Assembly: GCA_016182905.1 (NCBI GenBank)
Contig: JACPFR010000005.1
Coordinates: 202,185 to 266,184, forward strand
Source: Elusimicrobiota bacterium
GTDB lineage: Bacteria; Elusimicrobiota; Elusimicrobia; UBA1565; UBA9628
DNA length: 64,000 nucleotides
Direction of reading: 5' to 3'
Part shown: piece by piece, positions 26,514 to 34,758 of the stretch
Numbering within the stretch: the stretch's first letter is position 1
Layout: the number at the start of each line of letters is the position of its first letter
The notes under the pieces: generated by a model
Database searches by the model: none
Told to the model about the DNA's origin: nothing
Seen by the model: the letters and a program-made list of their open reading frames with translations, nothing else
Program-made: the position numbers and the translations under genes

Positions 26514-27038
26514 TCAGCGGTCGCCGGTCATGTAGGTCTCGACCTCGGCCCAATAGCGGTTGACGTCGCGCTCCATCGCCCGGTATTGCTCGTGCGCCTG
26601 CCTCGAGAGGCGGTGCAAAGTGGAGCGCCCGGCGTAGGCGTTGAAGGTCGGCCAGACCTTCCGCTCCTCCTCGTCGATGAGGCGGCGCAGCATGCCGGCC
26701 AGCTCCACCGACAGCTCGCGGATGGTCGCGCCCCCCTCGGGAGTGATCGTGCTCAGCAGCGAGGCGGCCTCCTCGCGGAGCTCGGCCACGGCCTTGTGCT
26801 GCTTGCGCACCTGGGCCAGCGCGCGGTACGCGGCCGGCGTCGGCAGCTCGGGCGACTCGTCGTAGATCAGGTGCTCGAGGGTCTGATGCGCCTCGAGGGC
26901 CTTGAACAGGACGAGGAGGATGTTGCGCATCTCATGGGCGGCCGTGCGGTCGTTGGTCTCGGCGGCGGCGCGCTCCAGCCGCCCGACGAGCTTGAGCAGC
27001 AGCGCGTGCTCCCCGGACAGCGATTCGAAGACGCTCAT
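26514..27038 (-). CDS. hemerythrin HHE-domain protein
   Basis: A 174-residue all-helical protein with the HHE-type spacing of metal ligands: H10 in LSGEHALLL, AAHEMRN, LEAHQTLEHLIYDE, RKQHKAV and LIDEEERKVWPTF. Such bacterial hemerythrin-like proteins bind a di-iron site and are used to sense or buffer O2 or NO, or to repair Fe-S clusters. The start overlaps the stop of the upstream histidine kinase (ATGA). Translational coupling to a sensor kinase, in a nitrate-respiration neighbourhood, suggests an O2/NO-related signalling or defence pair; the ligand is not provable here. Confidence 0.85.
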   Translation of the reverse strand: MSVFESLSGEHALLLKLVGRLERAAAETNDRTAAHEMRNILLVLFKALEAHQTLEHLIYDESPELPTPAAYRALAQVRKQHKAVAELREEAASLLSTITPEGGATIRELSVELAGMLRRLIDEEERKVWPTFNAYAGRSTLHRLSRQAHEQYRAMERDVNRYWAEVETYMTGDR

Positions 27039-28105
27039 GGCTTGACCTCCGGCGCGGGCGCCTCCGGAAGCCGCAAGGTGAAGACGCTCCCCTTGCCCTC
27101 CTCCGATTCGGCGGCGACGTCTCCTCCCATCGCGCGCAGCGCCGCGCGGCAGAAGGTGAGCCCCAGGCCGAGCCCGTGCCCGCGCCTGTGGTTGGATCCC
27201 TGGTAGAAGCGGTCGAAGATGAAGGGGAGCTCGCGCGCGGGGATGCCCTGGCCGTCGTCCGCGACGCGGATCAGGATGGAGGCGCCGTCCCGCGACGCCC
27301 CCGCCTCGATCCGGCCTCCGGCCGGGGTGAACTTCAGCGCGTTCCCGATGAGATTGGTCACGGCGCGGCGCAGCAGGTCGGGGTCGGCCCTCGCGGTCAG
27401 CCCCGACGCGGGGCCCGCGCGCAAGGCGAGCCCGAGCGAACGGGCCGTCTCCGTCTCCTCGTCGAGGATCCCGGCGATGAGGAGGTCGGCGTCCACGGCC
27501 GTCAGCCGGACGGGCATCGCGCCGTCCTCCAGCCTGGTCGTCTCCAGGTACGATTCGATGAGGTCGTCGAGTCTCCGCGAGTTGCGCGCGCCGCCCTGGA
27601 TCAAAGCGATGTCGCCGTCGTCGAGCACGTGCCCCGCGCCGAGGTCCTCGACGGCGCGCAGCGCGCCGTACATGATGGTCAGCGGCGCGCGGAAATCGTG
27701 CGCGAGCATCTGCCGCCACTCCTCCTGCTTGCGCCCCCGCTCGGCCAGCGCGGTGACGTCCTCGATGATGACGAAATGGCGCTCGAGGCTGGGCAGGCGC
27801 ACGCGCAGGCAGCGCACGCGCAGGTCGCGGTCCGTCGGGAGGTATTTCCCCGCGAAGGTCACGGCGTCCTGGTCGCCGCGGGGGACCTTGAGCGGGCAGG
27901 CCGCCTCCGCGTCGTGACGCCCCTCGAGCCCCGCGCACAGCAAGGCGCAGATCGAGGTTTCGCCGGCGGCCCGCGCGGCCGGGCCGAGCAGGCGGCCGGC
28001 GGCGGCGTTGGCGTAGAGGAGATCCCCCTCAGCGTCGGCGATGCAGAAGCCGTCCGTGAGGCAGTCGAACAGAGGCCGCAGGGAGTCCAGAAAGTCGGCG
28101 CTCAT
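27035..28105 (-). CDS. PAS-domain sensor histidine kinase
   Basis: A 356-residue cytoplasmic kinase with no membrane segment. The PAS domain covers about residues 8-115. The phospho-acceptor is H136 in MLAHDFRAPL. The ATPase domain shows NLIGNALKFTP (N box), VADDGQGIP (G1), FIFDRFYQG (F box) and GHGLGLGLTF (G2). Several cysteines in the PAS domain (CIADAEG, CALLCAGL, EAACPL) could bind a metal or respond to redox state; that is speculative. No response regulator gene is adjacent. The downstream hemerythrin gene is translationally coupled. Confidence 0.9.
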   Translation of the reverse strand: MSADFLDSLRPLFDCLTDGFCIADAEGDLLYANAAAGRLLGPAARAAGETSICALLCAGLEGRHDAEAACPLKVPRGDQDAVTFAGKYLPTDRDLRVRCLRVRLPSLERHFVIIEDVTALAERGRKQEEWRQMLAHDFRAPLTIMYGALRAVEDLGAGHVLDDGDIALIQGGARNSRRLDDLIESYLETTRLEDGAMPVRLTAVDADLLIAGILDEETETARSLGLALRAGPASGLTARADPDLLRRAVTNLIGNALKFTPAGGRIEAGASRDGASILIRVADDGQGIPARELPFIFDRFYQGSNHRRGHGLGLGLTFCRAALRAMGGDVAAESEEGKGSVFTLRLPEAPAPEVKP

Positions 28106-28152
28106 GAACGAAACGGTGCACCACTACGACCACAATGTTACGACAATGATAT

Positions 28153-28164
28153 GGCGATATCGCC
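28153..28164. promoter_or_regulatory. 12-bp palindrome upstream of the kinase gene
   Basis: GGCGATATCGCC is a perfect palindrome in the 68-base gap ahead of the histidine kinase, about 48 bases from its start and just past the end of the upstream rSAM gene. It could be an operator or part of a weak terminator. Evidence is positional only. Confidence 0.25.
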
Positions 28165-28173
28165 GCAAACGGC

Positions 28174-29130
28174 CTATGCCGCGGAGGCGCGGGCCGCGCG
28201 CCGGCGCTCGAGGCCGCGCGCGGCGATGGCTTCCTGGGTGCCGCACGAGCAGTAATACACCGAGAGGGTCTTCGTCCTCTCCAGCGCGAACAGCATCAGG
28301 TCGAGCGCGGTGAGGCCGCTCTCCGCCGTCGGGCGCCAGAGCAGGTGGGCGGCGTCCGATTTGAGCGCCACCTGGCCGTCGGCGACGACGCGGTCGCGGT
28401 TCTCGGCGCACAGGAACAGCTCGTGGATGTTCAGGAAGGGGACGCCGAGCTCGTCGAGCTCGAGCACCATCTTCTCGAGCCTCTCCCTGTCCTCCGGGAC
28501 CACGGGGATCTCGACGGCCGTCTCATCGAAGTATCTCCGCGCGCGGCGGACCGGCGCGGCGTCGTAGTCCCGGGCGGCCAGGTCGAAGCGGATCGCGTCG
28601 AGGCCGGCGGACTTCAAGCGCCCGAGGAGCTCGTCGGTGGCCAGATCGCCGTTGGTGTACAGGTCCACGCGGGGAGGATCGGGCATCGCCTTGAGCACGC
28701 CGAGCAAAGCCAGCACGCGCTCGGGGCGCAGCAGCGGCTCTCCGCCCGAGAGGCCGACCGAGCGCAGGCCGTAGCGAGCGATGATCTCGGCCGCCTCCGC
28801 GGGGTCGTCGATCGGTATGCCGTGGACGACGGTCTCGTCCTTGCGCGGCTTTTGATTGAAGCAGAAGAAGCAGTCCCGCGTGCACAGCCCGGTCACGTAC
28901 AGGTTGCTGCCCATGCCCTCCAGGCAGGACGCGCAGCCGGGGGGCAGGCGCCGCGTGTAGAGCGTCAGGCTCTCGAAGTCGCCCTTGACGCCCGCCGCCT
29001 TCAGCCGCTCGAGGCGCCCGCGCAGCTCGACGACGCGCTTGGGGTCGGGCTCGGCGCCGGGAAGCGGCGTCGTGGCCCGCGCCGCCTTGCGCGCGTACCA
29101 GGACAGGTCGTCCTCGTCCTTCAGGCTCAG
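28174..29130 (-). CDS. radical SAM protein coupled to a tyrosine phenol-lyase/tryptophanase gene
   Basis: A 318-residue protein with C83, C87 and C90 (CTRDCFFC), LSGGEPLLRP and a strand pattern for a partial TIM barrel. An N-terminal extension holds CASCLEGMGSNLY just before the SAM motif, and YYCSCGTQEA lies at the C-terminus, suggesting auxiliary cluster ligands. No ATG, GTG or TTG is available at the expected start. The CTG at 29130 overlaps the stop of the lyase gene (CTGA), mimicking the ATGA coupling used across the window, so I take CTG as the start; this is uncertain. Function unknown. Partnership with an aromatic amino-acid lyase suggests tyrosine- or phenol-related chemistry. Confidence 0.75.
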   Translation of the reverse strand: MSLKDEDDLSWYARKAARATTPLPGAEPDPKRVVELRGRLERLKAAGVKGDFESLTLYTRRLPPGCASCLEGMGSNLYVTGLCTRDCFFCFNQKPRKDETVVHGIPIDDPAEAAEIIARYGLRSVGLSGGEPLLRPERVLALLGVLKAMPDPPRVDLYTNGDLATDELLGRLKSAGLDAIRFDLAARDYDAAPVRRARRYFDETAVEIPVVPEDRERLEKMVLELDELGVPFLNIHELFLCAENRDRVVADGQVALKSDAAHLLWRPTAESGLTALDLMLFALERTKTLSVYYCSCGTQEAIAARGLERRRAARASAA

Positions 29131-30527
29131 GCGTTCACCTTCGCGGGCGCGACGTCGAAGCGCGACTGGAAGAAGCGCAGGCGCGGCGGCTCGTAGGAGA
29201 ACTTGAGCCCCGGCAAGGCCGCGCGCTTCTCGTGGAGGCGGGCGATGCCGTCGGCGACGAAGTCGAGGTGGGTCTGCGTGTACGCGCGCCTCGGCAAAGT
29301 CAGGCGCACCAGCTCCAGCGACGGCCGGTGGTTGCGGCCCTTCTCGTCGCGTCCCGCGGAGACCATGCCGCGCTCCATCGCGCGCACGCCGGTGGCCTGG
29401 TAGATCCAGGCGGCCAGCGCCTGGGCGGGGAGGTCGTCCTGCGTCAGGTGCGGCAGGAAGGCCTTCGCGTCGACGAACACCGCGTGGCCCCCGATGGGGC
29501 GCACGATCGGCACGCCGCCCTCGGCGAGGCGCTTGCCGAGATACTCGACCTGCGCCACGCGATGGGCGATCCAGTCGTCCTGCACCATCTCGCGCACGCC
29601 GACCGCCAGCGCCTCGAGGTCGCGTCCGGCCATGCCGCCGTAGGTGTGCAGGCCCTCGTACAGCACGCACAGGTTGCTCGCCTCGTCGTAGAGCCCCTTG
29701 TCGCGCGTGGCCAGGAAGCCGCCGATGTTCACGTAGGCGTCCTTCTTGGCGCTGACCGCGACGGCGTCGACGACGGCGCACATGTCCTTGAGGATCTCGG
29801 CGACGGGTCGCCCCTTCTGGGCCGGCTCGCGCTGGGAGATCATGTACGAGTTCTCCACGAGCCGGGCGCCGTCGAGGACCAGGCGGACTCCGTTCGCCTT
29901 GCACAGCGCGGAGACCTTGCGCAGGTTGTCGAGGCTGACGGGCTGGCCGCCGGCCAGGTTGACCGGGGCGCCGACGCAGACGTAGGCCATGCCCGCGCGG
30001 CCGGTCTTCTTGATCAGCGCCTCGAGCTTCTCGAGGTCCACGTTGCCCTTGAACGGGAGCTCGGCGTCCGGGTCGTGCGCCTCGTCGACGATGACGTCGT
30101 GGAACACGCCGCCGTTGAGCTCGATGTGGGCGCGGGTCGTGGTGAAGTACATGTTGCCGGCGACGGCCTGGCCGGGCTCGATCCACGCCTTGGACAGCAG
30201 GTTCTCCGCGCCGCGGCCCTGGTGGGTGGGCACTAGATAAGGGAAGCCGTACACGTCCTTGATCGCGGCCTGCAGGCGCTCGAAGCTCTCGCTGCCGGCG
30301 TAGGCCTCGTCGCCGACCATCATGGCGCCCCACTGCGCCGCGCTCATCGCGTTGGTGCCCGAGTCGGTGAGCAGGTCGATGTACACGTCGGCGCTGCGCA
30401 GGAGGAAGGTGTTGTAGCCGGCCTCCGCCAGGCGCTCGTGCCGCTCCGCCTCGGACAGCCGGCGGATGGGCTCGATCATCTTGATGCGGTACGGCTCGGG
30501 CAAGAGGCGGGTGGAGGGGGTAGCCAT
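29127..30527 (-). CDS. tyrosine phenol-lyase/tryptophanase family PLP enzyme, probably tyrosine phenol-lyase
   Basis: A 466-residue beta-eliminating lyase. The PLP lysine is predicted at K262 in SAKKDAYVNIGG, and PTHQGRGAENLL and LAGGQPVS are strongly conserved family motifs. Specificity clue: VRAMERGMVSAGR places an arginine (R386) where tyrosine phenol-lyase has its key Arg381 and tryptophanase has a hydrophobic residue. The C-terminal GLKFSYEPPRLRFFQSRFD also matches tyrosine phenol-lyase more closely. It would split tyrosine into phenol, pyruvate and ammonia. The SAKKDA core is closer to tryptophanase, so a mixed specificity is possible. It is coupled to the rSAM gene that follows. Confidence 0.85.
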   Translation of the reverse strand: MATPSTRLLPEPYRIKMIEPIRRLSEAERHERLAEAGYNTFLLRSADVYIDLLTDSGTNAMSAAQWGAMMVGDEAYAGSESFERLQAAIKDVYGFPYLVPTHQGRGAENLLSKAWIEPGQAVAGNMYFTTTRAHIELNGGVFHDVIVDEAHDPDAELPFKGNVDLEKLEALIKKTGRAGMAYVCVGAPVNLAGGQPVSLDNLRKVSALCKANGVRLVLDGARLVENSYMISQREPAQKGRPVAEILKDMCAVVDAVAVSAKKDAYVNIGGFLATRDKGLYDEASNLCVLYEGLHTYGGMAGRDLEALAVGVREMVQDDWIAHRVAQVEYLGKRLAEGGVPIVRPIGGHAVFVDAKAFLPHLTQDDLPAQALAAWIYQATGVRAMERGMVSAGRDEKGRNHRPSLELVRLTLPRRAYTQTHLDFVADGIARLHEKRAALPGLKFSYEPPRLRFFQSRFDVAPAKVNA

Positions 30528-30620
30528 GGTGCCAGTGCCCTTGCAACATTCCGGCTAGGCGCCCGCGAGCGGCCTTTCGGCGGCGCTATCGGCCTCTGTC
30601 GGATTCCATTCTCTCGACGA

Positions 30621-30650
30621 GGGTTTTGAGCACGTATGTGCTCAAAACCC
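30621..30650. terminator. strong stem-loop between the GlpQ gene and the lyase gene
   Basis: GGGTTTTGAGCAC / GTAT / GTGCTCAAAACCC is a perfect 13-bp inverted repeat with a 4-base loop. It lies between the end of the GlpQ-like gene (30701) and the start of the lyase gene (30527), both on the minus strand. No T-run follows. A second, shorter hairpin (GGCGGTTCAGGCCGCC, near 30695-30712) overlaps the GlpQ stop. Either may separate the two operons; the 13-bp arm could also bind a dimeric regulator. Confidence 0.45.
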
Positions 30651-30700
30651 CTGAGGGGGAAATGAGGACCGAACAGGGGAGGCAAGGGAACGACGGCGGT

Positions 30701-31459
30701 TCAGGCCGCCGTTTTTTCGAGCGTCCTCCGCGTCATGAGCAGGTCGTCGGTCCAGATGCCGTCCATGCCCTGGCCGAGGAAGAAGCGCACCGCGTCGGGC
30801 TCGTTGGCGACGCCGCCGCTCACGCAGACGCCTCGCCGCTTGGCGGCGGCGACCTGGGCCGGCAGGTCGTACACCGCGCAGGCGGCGCGGTAGAGGACGC
30901 GCGTGAGCTTGCCGTCCCAGCCGAGCGAGATCGCCTCGGCGCCCAGGTCGCAGGAGGCCTCGACGTCCCAGGGCGGGCCGGGCATCACGGCGATGCGCAC
31001 CGACGGGGCCGCCTTCTTGGCCGCGATCAGGAGATGGCGGCTCTTGTAGAAGTCGAGGAGGAAGGTCCGCTCGCGCACCGGCGAGGACGCCGCGCGCCGG
31101 GCGGTCTCCTCGGCCAAGGGCACGCTCGGCTGGTGCAGGTCGAGGAACAGCTCGGCCCCGGGCCAGCTCTGCATGTCCTCGAGCGCGTCGTCGAGGTGCG
31201 GGATGGCGTACCGGCCGAACACCTTGAGGTCCTTGAGCTCGCGCCACTTGAGCCTCGCGACGAGGACGTCCTTGCCGCACACGCGCGAAGCGCGGTCGTC
31301 GTGGAAGATGAACGGCTCGCCGTCGGCGCTGAGCTGGACGTCGAGCTCGATTCCGTCCGCGCCCTCGAGCCTCGCGCGCCTCAGCGCCTCGAGCGTGTTC
31401 TCCGGCGAGGTGAGCATGGCGCCGCGATGGGCGTACATCTTGGTTCTTCCTATGGGCAT
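30701..31459 (-). CDS. glycerophosphodiester phosphodiesterase (GlpQ/UgpQ family)
   Basis: A 252-residue protein with the family core MYAHRGAM at 8-15, PENTLEALRRA, GIELDVQLSADGEPFIFHD and a C-terminal GVANEPDAVRFFLGQGMDGIWTDD. The His-Arg-Gly and the E-L-D metal ligands are intact. It hydrolyses glycerophosphodiesters to glycerol 3-phosphate and an alcohol. No signal peptide is present, so it is probably cytoplasmic. Its start overlaps the end of the flavoprotein gene by ten bases, placing it last in a lipid-type operon. Confidence 0.88.
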   Translation of the reverse strand: MPIGRTKMYAHRGAMLTSPENTLEALRRARLEGADGIELDVQLSADGEPFIFHDDRASRVCGKDVLVARLKWRELKDLKVFGRYAIPHLDDALEDMQSWPGAELFLDLHQPSVPLAEETARRAASSPVRERTFLLDFYKSRHLLIAAKKAAPSVRIAVMPGPPWDVEASCDLGAEAISLGWDGKLTRVLYRAACAVYDLPAQVAAAKRRGVCVSGGVANEPDAVRFFLGQGMDGIWTDDLLMTRRTLEKTAA

Positions 31460-32871
31460 ATCTTCCCCGGGTTGAGCAGGCCGTAGGGATCGCGCGAGAA
31501 CTTGTGCACGCGCCAGGCCTCGAGCCGCGCCGGGCCCCAGACGTTCTTGATCCAGTCGAGCTTGCCCAGGCCGATGCCGTGGTGATGGTTGACGCGGGCG
31601 CCGGCGTCCGCGCCGGCCGTCAACGCGTCGTTCCAGGCGGCCGCGTGACGTCCGCCGCCCGAGCCGGCGAAGGTCACGTACAGGCAGGCGCCCGTCCCGT
31701 CGAAATGCGAGACGTGGGAGAAGCTCAGCGCGTGAGGGCGGATGGCCGCGCGCACCGCCGCGTCCACGCGCGGCAGCAGGGCCAGCGGCGCCCAGAAATC
31801 GGCGGTGTCGACGAAGCCGCCCGCGGCGAAGGTGCGCTCCAGGCGCTCCTTGCTCAGGTGGTAGCGCCTGTCCCACCAGCGACGGGAGGGGCCCTCGCCC
31901 AGGTCGAGGGCCCCGCGGGCGGGGGGCGGGGCGGCGCCGCGATACGGCTCCTCGTCCTCGTAGACGGCGATCGCGACCCAACTGCGCCCGAGCAGCGGCG
32001 CCAGGGCGTTGAGCCAGTCGGTGCGCTTGAGCAGGAGGGCCTCGACGCGGGAGCGCATGGCCCCGGAGGAGCCCGCGCCGGAGCGCTTGAGGCCGTTGAA
32101 GAAGGCGTCGACCGGGCCGTACAGGCGGAGCACCGAGGGCGGGCCGTTCTTGGTCATGGCCTCCTGCGCCCACTCGAGCGCGTCCTCGGGCCCGGGGAAC
32201 TCGTAGGCGAAATGGCGGCGTGAGGCGGGCCTCGGGCGCACGCGCAAGGTCGCTTCGACGATCGCGCCCAAGGTCCCTTCGGCCCCGAGGTGGGCGGCGG
32301 CGCTCTCGGGCCGCACCGACCCGTCGAGCTCGGCGACGCGCACGCCGCGGACCTGGGCGCGCACGCCGCCGTAGCGGGTGGAGAGCTGGCCGAAGGCGTC
32401 GGTCGCGATCCAGCCGCCGACGGTGGAGTCCTCCATCGACTGCGGGAAATTCATCAGCGACCAGCCGAGGAACTGGAGCCGCCGCTCGAGCTCTCCGCCG
32501 AGCCAGCCGGCGCCCGCGCGCACGACGGGCTCCGCCGCGTCGAGGCGCAGCTCGAAGTCCTTGAGGCGAGCGGAGTCGAGCACGACCGCGCCCGGGCGGG
32601 CCGGCACCGCCGCACCCAGCACGCCGGAGCCCGCGCCGCGCGGCACCATGGTCACGCCGTGACGGGCGGCCCAGGCGAGCGCCGCGGCGGCGGCCGCCTC
32701 GGTCGCGGGACGCAGGGCCGCGGAGGGGGCGTGGCCCGAGACCTGGGCCTCGTCCCAGCCCAGGGCCTGCGGCCAGGAGTCGCGGGCGTAGGCGCGCAGG
32801 CCCGCGCCCGTCGCGATCCCGCCGGCGCCGAGGTCGTCGTACAGCTCGTCGAGGGGGAGGCCGGCGCTCAT
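31450..32871 (-). CDS. FAD-linked oxidase resembling alkyldihydroxyacetonephosphate synthase
   Basis: A 473-residue VAO-type flavoprotein. The FAD-binding half shows VPRGAGSGVLGAAVP and GWSLMNFPQSMEDSTVGGWIATDAFG. The C-terminal half ends with NHHHGIGLGKLDWIKN and GLLNPGKICP; the HHHGxG motif is a hallmark of alkyl-DHAP synthases, which replace the acyl chain of acyl-DHAP with an ether-linked alkyl chain. Adjacent GlpD-like and GlpQ-like genes also handle glycerol phosphate backbones, which supports ether-lipid metabolism. A GlcD-like hydroxyacid dehydrogenase is the main alternative. It is coupled to the GlpD-like gene by ATGA. Confidence 0.78.
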   Translation of the reverse strand: MSAGLPLDELYDDLGAGGIATGAGLRAYARDSWPQALGWDEAQVSGHAPSAALRPATEAAAAAALAWAARHGVTMVPRGAGSGVLGAAVPARPGAVVLDSARLKDFELRLDAAEPVVRAGAGWLGGELERRLQFLGWSLMNFPQSMEDSTVGGWIATDAFGQLSTRYGGVRAQVRGVRVAELDGSVRPESAAAHLGAEGTLGAIVEATLRVRPRPASRRHFAYEFPGPEDALEWAQEAMTKNGPPSVLRLYGPVDAFFNGLKRSGAGSSGAMRSRVEALLLKRTDWLNALAPLLGRSWVAIAVYEDEEPYRGAAPPPARGALDLGEGPSRRWWDRRYHLSKERLERTFAAGGFVDTADFWAPLALLPRVDAAVRAAIRPHALSFSHVSHFDGTGACLYVTFAGSGGGRHAAAWNDALTAGADAGARVNHHHGIGLGKLDWIKNVWGPARLEAWRVHKFSRDPYGLLNPGKICP

Positions 32872-34112
32872 CTTCGCCCCGTGAACGCGCGGCGCAGGAC
32901 GAAGCCGGACAGCAGCGCCGCCGACGCCGCCAGGCCGCCCGCGCGGATCAGGGGCCACGGCATGCCGCGCTCCGCCTCGACGGGCGCGGGCGCCGCGGGC
33001 GGACGTCCCAGCTTCTCGAGGACGGCGGCGAGGACGTCCTCGCCCATGGGCCGGTAGGTGGTGAGCTTGCCTCCGGCGACGGTGACGAGGTTGGAGAGGC
33101 CCTCGCCGGCGTGATCGAAGATCCGGTGCTCGCGCGAGAGGAGGAAGGCGGCGCCGGAGCGATGGGGGATGGGACGCAGGCCCATCACCGCGCGGCAGGG
33201 ACGCGCGGCCAGCCCGGGCAGGACGAGGGCGAGCGCGCGCCTCAGGTCCTCCTGCTCCGGCGCGCGGACGCGGGCCTCGTCGGGCGGGCCGTCGTGAGGC
33301 ACGTCGGTGGGGCCGACCCAGGTCTCGCCCGGGCGGGGGTAGGCGCCGACGCGGCGGCCGCCCGGTCCCGGGAAGATGAGGCCGCGCGGCGGAGGGTCGC
33401 CGGGGATGACGAGGTGGACGCCCTTGCGCAGGCGCAGCCTCACCGTCGACGCGCCGGCCAGGCGCGCCACCTCCTCGGCCCAGGGGCCCGCGGCGTTGAC
33501 GAAGACCCGGGCCGCGATCTCCCCGCGTCCGCCGTCGATCGCGGCCGAGGCGACGCGGCCGCCGCGGACGGTCAGGCCGACGACGCGCCGGCCTTCCTGA
33601 AGCTCCCCTCCGGCCGCGACCGCGGAGCGGGCGAGCGCGGCGACGAGGCCGGGAACGTCGACGCGCCACTCGTCGAAGGACACCGCGCCGAGCAGGGAGT
33701 CCGCGCGCAGGCCGGGCAGGCGCGCGGCGGCCCCGGCGGGGGAGAGGCGCTCGTGGCGGCGCGCGCCGCGCAGCCGCGCGAACAGGTCGTACTCGTCGTG
33801 AAGGGCCTCGACGAGACGCAGGCCCAGGCCGTCGCCGCGGTACACGGGCCACACGAACTCCTGGCGGGTCAGCAGCTCGGGGCGCTCGGCCCGCAGGCGC
33901 TCGATCTCGCGGCACATGAGCCAGGAGGTCCCGACGTCGTAGGGGAGATAGCGCAGGCCGCCGTGCAGGAGGCCGCTGGTGACGGCCGTGGTCTCCCGGC
34001 CCGGCGCCCCGCGGTCGACCAGCACGGCCTTCAGGCCCGCGCGCGCGGCGCACTCGAAGATGCCGAGCCCCGCGATGCCGCCGCCGATGATCGCCAGGTC
34101 GTGGACGGTCAT
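32868..34112 (-). CDS. FAD-dependent glycerol-3-phosphate dehydrogenase-like protein
   Basis: A 414-residue flavoprotein starting MTVHDLAIIGGGIAGLGIF, a Rossmann dinucleotide site. TSGLLHGGLRYLP resembles the S-x-K-LIHGGLRYLE region of GlpD, and NAAGPWAEEVARL and TVAGGKLTTYR are also typical. The C-terminus carries a short hydrophobic segment instead of the usual helical cap domain, so it is shorter than classical GlpD (about 500 residues). It would oxidise glycerol 3-phosphate to DHAP, a precursor for the neighbouring alkyl-DHAP-synthase-like enzyme. Confidence 0.82.
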   Translation of the reverse strand: MTVHDLAIIGGGIAGLGIFECAARAGLKAVLVDRGAPGRETTAVTSGLLHGGLRYLPYDVGTSWLMCREIERLRAERPELLTRQEFVWPVYRGDGLGLRLVEALHDEYDLFARLRGARRHERLSPAGAAARLPGLRADSLLGAVSFDEWRVDVPGLVAALARSAVAAGGELQEGRRVVGLTVRGGRVASAAIDGGRGEIAARVFVNAAGPWAEEVARLAGASTVRLRLRKGVHLVIPGDPPPRGLIFPGPGGRRVGAYPRPGETWVGPTDVPHDGPPDEARVRAPEQEDLRRALALVLPGLAARPCRAVMGLRPIPHRSGAAFLLSREHRIFDHAGEGLSNLVTVAGGKLTTYRPMGEDVLAAVLEKLGRPPAAPAPVEAERGMPWPLIRAGGLAASAALLSGFVLRRAFTGRR

Positions 34113-34113
34113 G

Positions 34114-34758
34114 TCAGTCGCGCCGGATGCCGGTCAGCTTCTCGTAGAGGTATTGGATGTTCTTGGCCTCGAGCGTGTGCACGGCGTAGGTGATGAAGAA
34201 GGCGGCGAACACGTCTATGGAATAATGGAAGCGGCCGATGAGGACCGTCGCGGCCATCAGGATCGAGACGGCCAGGAAGCTCAGGCTCACCCAGGGAGCG
34301 CGGAAGAGGAGGAAGGCGAGGAAGGGCGTGGCGGTGTGGGACGAGAAGAACAGGTCGTGCTCGAAGGTCAGGAAGCGGCCGAAGACGGCGAACAGCGGGT
34401 CGCCGGCCACGACCGCGTGGTCGGGCGGCGTGCGCATCGGCGTGAGGATGATGAAGAAGGAGCGCACGACGACGAGGACGGCGTAGGCCCAGAGGATGCG
34501 CGGGATGCGGCGGCGCTCGTAGCGGAGGGAGGCGTAGACGAGCCAGAGGAGGAGGAAGGTGAAGCCGTAGATGAAGAGGACCGAGGTGTCCCAGTGCGGC
34601 AGCCGGGCGAGCAGGAGGTCGGGCGAGGTGTGGGCGTTCTCCCCGTTCGCGTCGGCCAGGCGTCCCGCGAACTGGTTGATCACCAGCGCCGCGGCCAGCG
34701 CCGAGCCGCCGACGAGATACTCGCGCCAGGTCGCCGGGCGCATGTCGTCGGGCCTCAC
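34114..34758 (-). CDS. membrane PAP2-family protein resembling sphingomyelin synthase
   Basis: A 214-residue protein with about six membrane segments. Two active-site blocks are visible: FEHDLFFSSHTATPFLAF and GRFHYSIDVFAAFFITY. They supply the His...His...Asp triad of the sphingomyelin-synthase/PAP2_C group rather than the bacterial PgpB pattern. Such proteins move phospho-headgroups between lipids. Gene position, one base after the GlpD-like start and four bases overlapping the GMC gene, fits the lipid cluster. Substrate unknown. Confidence 0.78.
   Translation of the reverse strand: MRPDDMRPATWREYLVGGSALAAALVINQFAGRLADANGENAHTSPDLLLARLPHWDTSVLFIYGFTFLLLWLVYASLRYERRRIPRILWAYAVLVVVRSFFIILTPMRTPPDHAVVAGDPLFAVFGRFLTFEHDLFFSSHTATPFLAFLLFRAPWVSLSFLAVSILMAATVLIGRFHYSIDVFAAFFITYAVHTLEAKNIQYLYEKLTGIRRD

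Noticed and set aside
29127-30527. Annotating the lyase simply as tryptophanase (tnaA)
   Set aside because: The arginine in VRAMERG and the C-terminal region point to tyrosine phenol-lyase, so a firm tryptophanase label is not justified.
30693-30716. Plus-strand intrinsic terminator GCGGTTCAGGCCGC followed by six T
   Set aside because: No plus-strand gene ends before it; the T-run lies within the 3' end of a minus-strand gene, so it is probably chance or only marginally bidirectional.
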